A stretch of DNA of 64,000 nucleotides. Origin: Gaiellasilicea sp963765705. GTDB lineage: Bacteria > Actinomycetota > Thermoleophilia > Gaiellales > Gaiellaceae. Where the stretch lies: NCBI GenBank assembly GCA_963765705.1, contig CAVXXJ010000001.1, forward strand, positions 415,999 through 479,998, in the 5' to 3' direction. How positions within the stretch are numbered: position 1 is the stretch's first letter; each line of letters starts with the position of its first letter. The notes beneath the pieces are model-generated. The model worked only from the letters and a program-made list of their open reading frames with translations. It did not search any database and had not been told where the DNA came from. The position numbers and the translations under genes are program-made. Shown here one piece after another: positions 38,901-46,133 of the stretch.

Positions 38901-41900
38901 GTTCCGAGGTTCACCTCGACCGGACCGATGCTCGCGGACAGGCCGATGTCGCTCGCCTCGAGCCGCCCCTCGACCTCGGCCTTCGTCGTGTCGAGCACGG
39001 AGATGTCCGGCGTCAGGTCGAGCTTCAGCGGGATGCCGATGTCGAGCTGAGCGCGCGCGGCGTAGTCGAGGCTGAGGTCGCCTTCGGTGTCGAGCGTGAC
39101 GAGGTCGCCGGCCGCGCCGAGGTCGGTGTTCAGCGGGACCGTGAGCGCGTCGACGTCGCGATCGGTGGCCTTGCACAGCGCGCCTGCGCCGCTGCCGGCG
39201 TCGTCGGCGGAGCAGAAGCCGAAGCCGAGCCGGATGATCAGATCCTTGGTGCCGTTGCCGACGACCTCGTACTCGTCGCCGTCGTCCCAGTGCATGTTCG
39301 CGCCGGCGCACGTCAGGTCGTTGTCCTGGACGAGGGTGATCGTGCAGTGGACGTTGTCCGTCTTGTTGATCAGCAGGTTGCCGTTGATCGGATCGCCCGA
39401 ACCGCCGGAGGTGAAGTCGGTGTCGTCGTCGTGGAGGACCTCGGAGGCCGCGGCGCCGTCGTGGTCGCCGTCGACGATCGGCGTGTCGTCGCCGCGGTCG
39501 GGCAGGTCGAGGAGGTCGAGCTTGAAGACGTCCGGATCCGCGACGCCGAGCTTGTCCTCGATCAGCTTCTCGAGCTCCTGCAGGGACGACGGCGGTGAGG
39601 CCTGCGGCAGCTCGGCGGTGTGGTTGCCGGCTGCGTCGGTGAACTCGACCATCGCGCGCCACTCGTCGATCAGCGTGTCGTCGTTGGCGACGCCGTCCTG
39701 GTCGCTGAGCGTGATCTCCACCCGCGCCGTCGGGGACGGGCCAACCGTGTCGAGCATGCCGTTTGCTGCCGCGCCGCCAAGCGAGTTGACCGCGTTGCCG
39801 ACGACCAGGTCACCGTCGGTTCCCAGGGCCTTCGCCGTCCAGGTGACCGCGTCCGGCTCGACCGTCGAGACCGCGCGGCAATAGACGAGCTGGTTGTCGG
39901 GCAGGATCGAGAGGTCGAACGGCCGGCCGACGCTGTCGTTGCCGGTGTTGGTCCCGTCGGGGTTGCGCGTGCAGTCGACCGTCGCAAGCGGCGAGCCTCG
40001 GAGGTCGTCGAGCGTCTGCTTGACCGACTGGATCTTCCCGACCAGCTCCTTCGTCGAGATCCCGATCAGCGGAATCTCCTTGTCGGTCTCGCCCGGCGCG
40101 ATTGCGTCGACCTGCTCGACCAGCTCGTCGAGGTGGTCGAGGATGATCCCGAGCAGGGCGAGGACGTTGCCCTCGACCGAGTACTCGTCGCCGTCCTTCC
40201 ACTTGTTGTTGTTGGCGGTGTCGCCGGAGCGCGTGCCGCCGGAGAGGCTGCAGTTGAGGTGCGTTGCGTCGAGCGTCGTGATCGTGCAGCTCGCGCCCGT
40301 CGTCTCGTTGTTCAGCGTCAGCTGGAGCAGGTTGTCGCCGTTGACGGCGTTGGCCGAGAAGTTCTTGGTCGTGTCCTCGAGGTTGCTGTCGCCGTCGCCG
40401 CCGTCGTGGACGCCGCTGACCGACGGGAAGGGATCGAAGTCCTTCAGGCTGAGGTCGAAGTCCGTGTCGGCGTCGATGACGAGCGAGGAGAAGTCCGGCT
40501 TGCAGCTGTTGGCCTCGAAGACGGTCGGCCAGTTCACGCCCACCCCGCCCTTGGCGAAGGCGGGATTGCCCTCGACGCTCGCCGAGACGGCCAGCCCGGC
40601 CGTCGCCTTGAGGTTGCAGACCGCGTCGAGGTGGGCGTCGTCGAGATGGAAGAGCAGGTCGGCGACGCCGATCGCGTCGGAAATCGTCTCGGTGCCGGCA
40701 CCAGTGTCGACGGAGAACGGATCGGGCGTCTTGATGTCCAGGCGCACGACCGGCTTCGCCAGGTCTGCCTTCGCGACGCCGAACGCGGTGCTGGGATCGA
40801 ACCCGTTCTTGGCGCTGTCGCCTTCCGCCTCGATCTCGAGGAAGCCGAGCTTGCCGGTCAGCGCGAGCGTGCCGCCGACGGTGAGGTCGCCCACCGAGAG
40901 CTCGGGGGCGTCCGCGGCGTTGTCGACCTGCACGTAGAAACGGTCGGCCAGCCCGCCGTCGACGTCGTAGGCGTCGCCGCTGTCCCAGCTCATGACCGAG
41001 GCCGCGGCGCACGTCAGCGTCGTCGCCGCGATCGCCGCGATCGTGCACTGCGTGTCGTCCGTCGTGTTCTTGACGACCTGGGCGAGCCGCGGAGCGTTGG
41101 GGCCGGTGAGGAAGTTGGCGCCGCTGTCGGTGAGGATCGTGCCGGTGCTGTCCGTCGCGTTGCCGCGGAGCGGCGTGATGTCGCTCGTGTCGGGCACGAG
41201 GACGACTCCGAAGGTGATGTCGAAGTCGACGTCGGAGACGTTCGCGCTGAACGTCGCCGCTCCGGAGTCCTGCAGCCCGGCCAGGTTGGTCGCGTTGCGG
41301 AGCAGGTCGCCGAAGCTCGCGCTGGTAGTCACGGCCACCGGGTCGAAGTTCTCCTTCTGCAGCCGGAACGAGAGTGACTTCTTCGCCGAGTCGTAGTTGA
41401 GCTTCCCGCCGGTCGTGACGAGACCCGCCGCGGCGGCGAGCTTGACGAAGAGCTCCTGCGCCGTGCCCGGACGCGGGATCGCAGTCCGCGTCGTCGTAGC
41501 GGCGGCCGGGTCCGCATCCCAGGTCAGCTCGACATCGAAGGTGCCGGCCGCGGTCATCTCGAAGACGGCGTCGGCCGTCGGGCTCGGTCCCGGCGGGGTG
41601 ACGTTCGCGTTGCCGAGCGTGGCGTCCGAGGTCGTCCCGGACACGGCCGTCGCGCTGACGCCCGCGGGCACCGACCACGAAACGGTGCCGTCGTCGAGCT
41701 CCTGCTGCGTCCTCGCCCGGCAGTAGACGAGCGTGCCGTCGGCGAGGTTGTCGATCAGGCCGGTCGGGAAGCTGTCGGCGTCTCCCGGCTGCGTCCCGCA
41801 GCCGACCTCGGCATTGGTGAGTCGCGCCGTGTAGTCCGTCAGCGGCTTCACGGCGTCGAACGTCTCCGTGATGCTCTTCTTCAGGAACGGCAGCGGCCCG

Positions 41901-43018
41901 TTGCTCTCGCCCTGCGAGCCCGCCAGCGAGGCGACGAACTGGGCGAGGCCGTTGGCGACGTCGCCCGCCGAGATGTTGTCCCAGTCGCCGAGCTTGCCGA
42001 GCGTCGGCGTCGGCGTCGGGTCGAAGCCGCCGACGGCAAGGTTCTGGTCGGTGAAGCTGATGGACGCGTCGGCCGGCTCCACGTCCACGAACGCATCGCC
42101 GTCGATCAGCGAGGCGTCGACGTGGAACGTCACGTCGAGGTCGTTCGCCGGGTCTGCCGCTCCGTCGACGATGCTCGCGGTCGCGAGCTCGGTGAGGGCA
42201 TGCGACGTCCACTCGTCCTGCGTGATCCCGCCCGTGGAGTCGGGATCCTGGAAGACGACGTCCGCGCAGGCGTGCAGCGTTGCCGTCTCCGTCGCCGGCG
42301 TGCTCGGGTCGTCCGTCGAGACCTTGACGTCGGTGAAGCCGAAGCGCGCCGTGAAGACGCCGACCGAGCCGGTGGCGTTCGCGCAGAGCTCGATCGTCGG
42401 CGGCACGAGCGCGACCGCTGTCGCCGGGGCGGTGTCTGCATCGGTGATCAGAGTCGGGTCGACGTTGAAGGTCAGGGTCGTGTCGAGCACGAAGTCGACG
42501 CCGAGGCTGCCGCCCGCCATGTCGACCGCGCCGAACGCGAAGTCGAGCGGCTGGTTGACCGTTCGCGTGGCGTGGACCGGGATCGTGATCGAGGTCGCGG
42601 TCGAGCTCACCGCGGCCTGAGTGAACGACCCGAGGCCGAATTGGACGGTGACGCCTCCGTAGGTTCCGTCACGCGCTTCGATCGCCGTGGCGAGAGCGCC
42701 CATGTTCGCGAAGCTGCCGAGCGGCCCGACCGCATCGTCGAGCAGGTCGCTGAGGTTCAGTCCACCTGGATCGCCCGGCGCGAGGTCGGTGAGCGGCAGG
42801 TTGTTCGCGAGGTCCCCGTACTCACCGAGCGCGTCGGTCGCGGAGGCGAGCCGGTCGGCGTAGCTCTCGATCGCGTTGCCGACTGCCTCGGCATCCTCGC
42901 TATCGGGTGTGGCCTGCGCCGAGCTGATGCCGCCGACAAGAGCAATGGCCATCCCGAGGACGACCGCAGCGCGTGCGAAGTTCCGCCTACCCCTTCGCTT
43001 GACGGTCCAGGGCGACAC
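29990..43018 (-). CDS. giant secreted RTX (calcium-repeat) protein, 4342 residues
   Basis: GTG start 43018. Residues 1-36 form an export signal with a GRRNFAR twin-arginine-like n-region, a hydrophobic core and cleavage after SSAQA. About 2470 residues of beta-rich sequence follow, containing two two-cysteine modules with the LVYCRA motif (near 402-440 and 1010-1054) and four modules with the C-T-I ... L-x-C ... W-x-x-G-D-x-Y pattern (about 618-685, 869-952, 1180-1255, 1773-1845). Between them lie helical IPLIG/IPLVG linkers. From about 2510 to 4245 the protein is a continuous RTX nonapeptide array (GGxGxD type) that binds calcium in known relatives. The last about 100 residues (LLDWSGVYNGYYLC ... 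HFTCGPG) form a separate two-cysteine cap. There is no LPXTG, no C-terminal membrane helix and no type I secretion gene nearby. Function is probably adhesion, matrix or an S-layer-like coat. Confidence 0.88.
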   Translation of the reverse strand: MSPWTVKRRGRRNFARAAVVLGMAIALVGGISSAQATPDSEDAEAVGNAIESYADRLASATDALGEYGDLANNLPLTDLAPGDPGGLNLSDLLDDAVGPLGSFANMGALATAIEARDGTYGGVTVQFGLGSFTQAAVSSTATSITIPVHATRTVNQPLDFAFGAVDMAGGSLGVDFVLDTTLTFNVDPTLITDADTAPATAVALVPPTIELCANATGSVGVFTARFGFTDVKVSTDDPSTPATETATLHACADVVFQDPDSTGGITQDEWTSHALTELATASIVDGAADPANDLDVTFHVDASLIDGDAFVDVEPADASISFTDQNLAVGGFDPTPTPTLGKLGDWDNISAGDVANGLAQFVASLAGSQGESNGPLPFLKKSITETFDAVKPLTDYTARLTNAEVGCGTQPGDADSFPTGLIDNLADGTLVYCRARTQQELDDGTVSWSVPAGVSATAVSGTTSDATLGNANVTPPGPSPTADAVFEMTAAGTFDVELTWDADPAAATTTRTAIPRPGTAQELFVKLAAAAGLVTTGGKLNYDSAKKSLSFRLQKENFDPVAVTTSASFGDLLRNATNLAGLQDSGAATFSANVSDVDFDITFGVVLVPDTSDITPLRGNATDSTGTILTDSGANFLTGPNAPRLAQVVKNTTDDTQCTIAAIAATTLTCAAASVMSWDSGDAYDVDGGLADRFYVQVDNAADAPELSVGDLTVGGTLALTGKLGFLEIEAEGDSAKNGFDPSTAFGVAKADLAKPVVRLDIKTPDPFSVDTGAGTETISDAIGVADLLFHLDDAHLDAVCNLKATAGLAVSASVEGNPAFAKGGVGVNWPTVFEANSCKPDFSSLVIDADTDFDLSLKDFDPFPSVSGVHDGGDGDSNLEDTTKNFSANAVNGDNLLQLTLNNETTGASCTITTLDATHLNCSLSGGTRSGDTANNNKWKDGDEYSVEGNVLALLGIILDHLDELVEQVDAIAPGETDKEIPLIGISTKELVGKIQSVKQTLDDLRGSPLATVDCTRNPDGTNTGNDSVGRPFDLSILPDNQLVYCRAVSTVEPDAVTWTAKALGTDGDLVVGNAVNSLGGAAANGMLDTVGPSPTARVEITLSDQDGVANDDTLIDEWRAMVEFTDAAGNHTAELPQASPPSSLQELEKLIEDKLGVADPDVFKLDLLDLPDRGDDTPIVDGDHDGAAASEVLHDDDTDFTSGGSGDPINGNLLINKTDNVHCTITLVQDNDLTCAGANMHWDDGDEYEVVGNGTKDLIIRLGFGFCSADDAGSGAGALCKATDRDVDALTVPLNTDLGAAGDLVTLDTEGDLSLDYAARAQLDIGIPLKLDLTPDISVLDTTKAEVEGRLEASDIGLSASIGPVEVNLGTAVEDVDGDPDTEDPGTGVVKLGAELSVVKDTSDAGDDALDDAIDNNRTFTIGDFFGDLDVTFQGADPDLECEDPASPGSTGDACGVLSVEVAGVAFADPLKLACTAEPLSCTPTLPAGLQALLDGQALNWGLLLQVLPQLLTKLESELDGAAKGVSIPLVGDTLDAGANIVGTFNDEVVTPFAALAEQITATVDDPPNGDDDNSPEPWEVAKKLQSFIYDGAGTAFKGLGPGTDGADLILDLNGSGDVTIDDVVVTPLCTSSYVPCEVGHELTSIRDLRITFLLGDDLVDADVPFDIGLRGLPVRMTGGVASDVGWSTFVDFGLNEDGPYLRTSGPKSFAGGETGADGLPNGDDAPDADTAITGTENEAKRAPDIDTNADDEDGDGPDPGPDPDETPDGWAVINYLVDDDASFDGDVEPGMWLWNLDTDEGCRIYSVEATILRCDNPGTTADEGVEWHQTGATDGDNYAVIELHPPDEADGGSSELNLAASVGIGTNAAINCTDADHDYPTSGATEPTQLAGFSTTRCLAGELAFLAVTIRDKDTGQDCTDDLEGDSEDPTALCLALKLDLTTSDDRVSVADLLSGDIGLSPELTGQANVDVRFRTGLNVGQSAGFPSVLGKLHLYWGFVVNTTEGLDFDELDIAFDALNLDAGQFISDFLSPIVKQVKKITGPLMPVVELIQGEVPIISDLSKLIGEGPVTVLDVLEAVSGNDLSMLRSILQFIQFVNSIPSDGSLLIPLGGGPGGGSFEVSGERAGNSPPLPDSPDQGILNADAADNLVDDFAADSDYSSIDNPPDECDPDRGSTFGVCGLTFPFLGNASQIFGVLMGKDATLVRYDAGTFGAGAGFDFCFPPILIGPVPVQICIGGSFRVEGRFAIGYDTSGLRKVLEGGTGTHLLDGIFLDDYNAAGAEVPEVKFIGTVYAEGAVSVYIFKVGIRGEIIFTTSLDLHEDDPQDGKLRIEEIISRLSNPLCLFDVSGKIEAALSAFVEIDLFITSIEFSIEIVRITLLEFDLDVCDPEPPNLARVEGEVLFLHMGSETERKKRNVAEDELDETFTVRQMESFTSGPNSGKTRFSITAFGIQEDEFLTTTAVNDGTAELRANADDGDDTIQLLPGSNSGTMSQPNQQNPPVPFRLDAVITGGSGADEITTGDGADDLRGGSENDRLITGVRADLIRGDDGDDKIDAGDGDDTDVQGGAGNDNINGGKGGDTLQGNGDNDVVSAGPDNPAATSVDDLRGGDGNDTLTADGGNDKLYGDEVLTDCTADGTDTGAIQNADGTGGGDNSDALIGADGDDEMYGGEENDQLDGGNGNDLMCGGGGNDEIGGGAHKDTVEGGGDDDNIVGGTDNSPAAGGGDLLNGGAGRDYILGDEGTLTRSGAAVIVALAGAFVGNDTINGGSGDDFEWGQGGTDTMNGDANDDELRGGPGVDTMHGNDGDDEMYGEDANDMMFGDAQNDLMRGGPGADTMEGNADSDEMYGDGEIDVMRGGAADDAMRGGGGDDLMEGNGNTSSALPLDDSANPLAPVNSDLHLIPSGVNGWAPAGGGDGDVMYGDANEDDIVGGSQGTPPEADNGDTILGNAAQDVIVGDDGDVTRPGGSDPDGTTTRSVVLRNPGTDGGGDYIQGNDENDDVYAGGAGDLVHGDAGDDYVEGNGGSDGAGVLGGPPVAAIGLYGDTGQDDLIGGTNQGDGGVADGADDVWGGQGHDVIAGDNADITRAAGSDCPAGFSQGYDCNTFRLSNAADAVIRRIQIWDVDTTTTDPAAGTSDGDTIGGEDAHDRLYGQGGGDSIKGGLGDDFAFGNAGADAILGGDGQDDLVGGTGRTDSATPSSATDGRIDANDVIQGEADFDAIAGDNARIVRQTQDGDAGSTPDDTGLWKANTFNNAVDRVIALMDVATTLDDAPLTNGTSGNDELLGGDADDVVYGQGGNDGISGGNDQDLLEGNANGTGNAPDPAGAYGVDWPTFAGDVIHGDAGADDAGGGTGRIYRMVAGVETQDPASGVDGRKDTGDTIFGDGGGDALAGDNTVIERALEGGQWILDDLHSPDALDVVRRVMRQRDVATTTDLAPLTNGTSGGDKIYGNDGVDVAYGQGGDDEIQGNAQDDHLEGNANDDLITGNEGQDDVIGGTGRTFSDDEATAVAGRIDNPTGDDAVNDTLHGGDGAGGVASGDDDVVIGDNATVDRELGSPIPTPGKLPFNGTWQEASWDVSAILRVVRLLDLATTANTAPETNGTNGDDTINGEANEDLLFGGGGVDTIKGDDADLDNADPGDVGADDYIEGNGGADAIHGNFGEDDIAGGGSATTGVLDANRDGTLDPTRSGETLRDANDVIVGDNGDGTAGDNDVIAGDNARIQRPLAAGAWRIDAQRKDVDAEPGAQLRDVLLFDIDLVGTGEPGDSASGESGVDTISGNGGEDILLGQANGAAVDAYGTESGVAGAANCQDATGGPGSGTLSGSEEVPNGDNDNDDLPDLNDPQCRSAAPGDTILGETGEDYIEGNQGSDNLVGGEGEDDVVGGSSANTGHLNVILPPADRDAGFAPGAIADANRPFNLLDGHDVVEGNAEDDIVTGDNAFVDRYTGASGVWLTMAGPGAGPFVATDRPNSQPARGPYTASDMVRRDVTTRTVRESAGAFGNDYVRGGGGKDDVYGLLGNDWLEGNEEEDAIVGDMGKIVDNQLGGPTPDTVPDPPLNQFIAPEQPFLGSTINYAGTLKREVTLYAFDESQASTAGIGHDVALGGDANDAIHTGPGEDLANGNAGDDRIWLGDNFTATTAVKGKAQARMAHDRVDAAWGGSGHDHLWGGYGADYLDVRPRSVTSTPGVTPTSDPETWFQLAGGEASHNGVAYAQENFEGIDYIYGGWDQDTMQANEGDNGPKPGDRLLDWSGVYNGYYLCPSTYGDWVSTRAVSPGMVAFLQAMSQGFGATTTATAGSSGFRETAIVFPNEHGKNTNPVHPDTPAHFTCGPGVTIP
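30290..35500 (-). repeat. RTX repeat region with higher-order units
   Basis: DNA encoding the RTX array is a long degenerate repeat built of GGC/GAC/AAC codons. Within it, interruptions reading roughly G-D-N-A-x-I-x-R recur at about 33770, 33345, 32830, 32370, 31860 and 31195 (residues 3084, 3225, 3396, 3550, 3720, 3941). Several are followed by a DVATT...TNGTSG segment, so the real repeating unit is about 140-220 residues. This favours expansion by internal duplication. Confidence 0.8.
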
Positions 43019-43112
43019 GCCTCAGGTACCCGCCACCGATGTCGAGTTCGAACGGCTCAAGCTCCCCTATCCCCTCACTGACTGACGGGTCGGAAGCTAC
43101 TCCTTCATGCGG

Positions 43113-43178
43113 CGGATTTCAATCGGATTTCGCACTTTTGTTGGCGAATCCCGCACTTACTCCGGAAAATCCCTCATT
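43113..43178. promoter_or_regulatory. helically phased repeats upstream of the giant gene
   Basis: Four related blocks are CGGATTTCAAT at 43113, CGGATTTCGCA at 43124, CGAATCCCGCA at 43145 and AAAATCCCTCA at 43166. Spacings are 11, 21 and 21 bp, multiples of one DNA turn, so all face the same side of the helix. The stretch is clearly AT-richer than its surroundings and lies 95-160 bases before the GTG start, where activator sites are expected. Confidence 0.5.
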
Positions 43179-43210
43179 CGAGTGCCATTTGGACCGGGGC
43201 GCCCGCCCGT

Positions 43211-44167
43211 CTACTCCGTGGTCGGCTGGCGGCGCATCAGCGTGCCGACGAGATCGTGCAGCGGCTCGCCGTCGAGGACGGCGCACACGCCTTCCGTGAT
43301 CGGCAGCTCGATCCCCAGCCGGTGCGCGAGATCTCGCAGCACCGGCGCGGTCGTCAGGCCCTCGACGACCATCCCGATCTGGCGGACGGCATCGTCGGGA
43401 TCGGTGCCCTGAGCGATCAGCTCGCCCGCCCGGCGGTTGCGGCCGGACTTCGACCAGCACGTGACGACGAGGTCGCCCATGCCCGCGAGTCCCGCGAAGG
43501 TGCCCTGCTTGCCGCCCGCCGCCTCGGCGAGCCTCGCCATCTCGGCGAGCCCGCGCGCGACGAGCGCGGCCTTGGCGTTGTCGCCGAGCTCGAGGCCGTC
43601 CGCACCGCCGGCGGCGAGCGCGATCACGTTCTTCGCCGCTGCGCAGAGCTCGACGCCGACGAGGTCGTCGCTGACGTAGACGCGGAACGTGATCGAGGCG
43701 ATCGCCGCCTGCAGGTCGAGCGCGAGCTGATCGTCCTCGCTGGCGATCACCGCAGCGGCCGGCTGGTCGCGCGAGATCTCGTCCGCGATGTTGGGCCCGG
43801 TCAGCACCGCGACCGGGCGTCGCTTCACGAGCGTCGACAGCCGCTCGCCGGTCCCGGGATCGAGCCCTTTCGTCAGCGAGAGGATCGGCGCGTCGCCCGG
43901 CAGCGAGTCGACGACGTCGCCGTACACCGCGCTCGGCACGGCGACCACGATCACGTCCGCCTCGGTGAGCGGTGCGTCCTCGATCGTCGTCGCCTTGACG
44001 CCGCGGAGATTGCAGTGAGGGAGATAGCGCGGGTTGCGGCCGGTCTCGGCGATCGCGCGCGCCTGCTCCGCGTCGCGGCAGGCGAGCGTCACCGCGTGCT
44101 CCCGGTTCTGCAGGACGCGCGCGAACGCGGTCCCCCAGGAGCCTCCTCCGACGATGACGACGTTCAC
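43211..44167 (-). CDS. gpsA: glycerol-3-phosphate dehydrogenase [NAD(P)+]
   Basis: 318 residues. It makes sn-glycerol 3-phosphate for phospholipid heads. Rossmann motif VIVGGGSWGTAFA at 4-16; LTKGLDPGTGERL; catalytic Lys in CAAAKNVIALAAG; C-terminal GMGDLVVTCWSKSGRNR. Normal length. The ATG overlaps the der stop. It is the last gene of the aro-cmk-plsC-der block; the 13-kb gene begins 192 bases further on. Confidence 0.95.
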   Translation of the reverse strand: MNVVIVGGGSWGTAFARVLQNREHAVTLACRDAEQARAIAETGRNPRYLPHCNLRGVKATTIEDAPLTEADVIVVAVPSAVYGDVVDSLPGDAPILSLTKGLDPGTGERLSTLVKRRPVAVLTGPNIADEISRDQPAAAVIASEDDQLALDLQAAIASITFRVYVSDDLVGVELCAAAKNVIALAAGGADGLELGDNAKAALVARGLAEMARLAEAAGGKQGTFAGLAGMGDLVVTCWSKSGRNRRAGELIAQGTDPDDAVRQIGMVVEGLTTAPVLRDLAHRLGIELPITEGVCAVLDGEPLHDLVGTLMRRQPTTE

Positions 44168-45486
44168 GTCCGGAGTACGAAGTCGATCGACACGGGCACG
44201 CCGCCGAGGTTAAAGCGTTTCCGCAGCTCGTTCTCGAGCCAGTACGAGTAGTCCCGTGTGATCAGGCTCGTGTCGTTGACATGGATCCGGATCCGCGGCG
44301 GCCTGGTCGAGACCTGCGCGCCGTAGAGCAGGTTCAGCCGCTTGCCACGCTTCGACGGCGGCTGGCGCGCCTGCCGCAGCTCGGCGAGCGCGTTGTTCAG
44401 CGCCGGCGTCGGGATGCGGCCCGTGTGCTTGTCGAAGAGCTCGGCGATGTACTCGAGCAGCCGGTCGAGGCCGCGTCCGGTCTTCGCCGAGACGGCGATC
44501 AGCGGCGGGCGCTGCCGCAGGCGCGTCTCGATCCGCGGCCGCACGTCCTCGATCGTGATCTCGGTCTCGTCCCACTTCGAGAGGACGACGAGCGTCGAGC
44601 AGCCCGCCTTGCGTGCCACATCCGCGACCGCGAGGTCCTGGTCGACGATCCCTTCCTTCGCGTCGATCAGGACGAGCGCGATGTCGGCGCGCTCGGCCGC
44701 TTCGAGCGCCCGCAGCTCGGAGTAGTAGTCGATCCCCTGCCGCTGCTTGCGCTTGCGCCGCAGGCCGGCCGTGTCGACCAGCCGGTAGGTGCGGTCCTCC
44801 TTGCGCAGGATCGTGTCGATCGCGTCGCGCGTCGTGCCGGGCACGTCGGAGACGATCACCCGCTCCTGCCCGAGCAGCGCGTTCAGGAGCGACGACTTGC
44901 CGACGTTCGGCCGGCCCAGGATCGCGACGCGGATCGCCTCGTCGCCGGCCTGCGGCTCCCCCTCACCGGGCAGCAGCTCGACGATCCGGTCGAGCAGGTC
45001 GCCCGTGCCGTGGCCGTGCAACGCCGAGAGCGGAAAGGGATCGCCCAGCCCGAGCTTGTGGAACTCGATCGCGTCGAGATCGCGGCGCGGGTCGTCGATC
45101 TTGTTCGCCAGCACGAGCACGGGCTTCTTCGAGTGACGGAGCGTGTCGGCGAGCTCCTCGTCGCCGGGGGTGATCCCGTGCCGGGTGTCGACGACGAAGA
45201 GGACGAGATCGGCCTCCTCGATCGCGGCGCGGGCCTGCCGTGCGATCGAAGGGCTGAACGCGTCGGTCGCGAGGTCGTCGACGCCGCCCGTGTCGATGAG
45301 CAGGAAGTGCTTGCCGTTCCAGTCGGCGATCAGCTCCTTCCGGTCTCGTGTCACACCCGGTGTCTCGTGCACGACCGCCTGGCGCGTCTCGGTCAGCCGG
45401 TTGATCAGCGTCGACTTGCCGACGTTCGGGTAGCCGACGATCGCGACGGTGCCGACGATCTCCGGGGTCGGGGTCGATTCGCTCAT
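44164..45486 (-). CDS. der: ribosome-assembly GTPase Der (EngA)
   Basis: 440 residues. Two consecutive GTPase domains: G1 motifs GYPNVGKSTL and GRPNVGKSSL, G3 DTGG and DTAGL, G4 NKID and SKWDE. A C-terminal KH-like domain ends IDFVLRT. Der is needed for 50S maturation. ATG 45486 overlaps the plsC stop (ATGA), excluding the longer frame upstream. Confidence 0.95.
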   Translation of the reverse strand: MSESTPTPEIVGTVAIVGYPNVGKSTLINRLTETRQAVVHETPGVTRDRKELIADWNGKHFLLIDTGGVDDLATDAFSPSIARQARAAIEEADLVLFVVDTRHGITPGDEELADTLRHSKKPVLVLANKIDDPRRDLDAIEFHKLGLGDPFPLSALHGHGTGDLLDRIVELLPGEGEPQAGDEAIRVAILGRPNVGKSSLLNALLGQERVIVSDVPGTTRDAIDTILRKEDRTYRLVDTAGLRRKRKQRQGIDYYSELRALEAAERADIALVLIDAKEGIVDQDLAVADVARKAGCSTLVVLSKWDETEITIEDVRPRIETRLRQRPPLIAVSAKTGRGLDRLLEYIAELFDKHTGRIPTPALNNALAELRQARQPPSKRGKRLNLLYGAQVSTRPPRIRIHVNDTSLITRDYSYWLENELRKRFNLGGVPVSIDFVLRT

Positions 45487-46133
45487 CTCGGTGGCGTCGC
45501 GTGGCGGGGGCGGCCGAGCGCATGGACCTCGGCGAGCCAGGCGTGCAGCCCGTGGATCCGCCGCTGGATCTCGGCCGAGGCCTCGCGGTATCCCTTGCCG
45601 CCCTTCGGGAGGTCGTCGAAGCGGATCGGCTCGCCCCACGCGACCGAGATCGGGTGGAAGTTGCCTGGCTTCCACTCGTAGCTGCCGTAGATCGCAGCTG
45701 GGACGACCGGCACGTCCTCCTGGATCGCGACCATGGCAGCGCCCGGCTGGACGGTGCCCGGAGCGCCTGTGAGCTGTCGCGTGCCCTCGACGTAGAGACC
45801 GAGCGCGCGTCCGTCCCGAACGACCTCGCGCATCCGCCGGACCGCTTCCCGGTCGGACTCGCCGCGGCGCACGGCGATCGTGCCGAAGCTTCGGATCAGC
45901 TGTCCGAGGCCGGGGATTCGGTGCGCCTCGACCTTCGCGACGAAGTGCATCGACCGGGGCGACATCAGCCCGAACACCGGCGGGTCGATCCAGTGGAAAT
46001 GGTTGACCGCCAGCACGACCCCGCCGGACGCCGGCACCCGCTCGGCGCCGTAGTTGCGCAGCGGCGTCAGCAGCCGCACCAGCGAGCCGATCGTGAGGCG
46101 ACCGACCGCCCAGACAGCGTCGACGCGGTTCAT
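45483..46133 (-). CDS. plsC: 1-acyl-glycerol-3-phosphate acyltransferase
   Basis: 216 residues. Catalytic NHFHWID (the NHx4D block I) at residue 44, IRSFGTIAVRRG (block II), YVEGTRQ (block III, the E-G-T-R glycerol-phosphate site) and VVPAAIYGS (block IV). It converts lysophosphatidic to phosphatidic acid at the membrane. Together with gpsA two genes away it supplies phospholipid synthesis. It is coupled by ATGA to both neighbours. Confidence 0.92.
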   Translation of the reverse strand: MNRVDAVWAVGRLTIGSLVRLLTPLRNYGAERVPASGGVVLAVNHFHWIDPPVFGLMSPRSMHFVAKVEAHRIPGLGQLIRSFGTIAVRRGESDREAVRRMREVVRDGRALGLYVEGTRQLTGAPGTVQPGAAMVAIQEDVPVVPAAIYGSYEWKPGNFHPISVAWGEPIRFDDLPKGGKGYREASAEIQRRIHGLHAWLAEVHALGRPRHATPPR

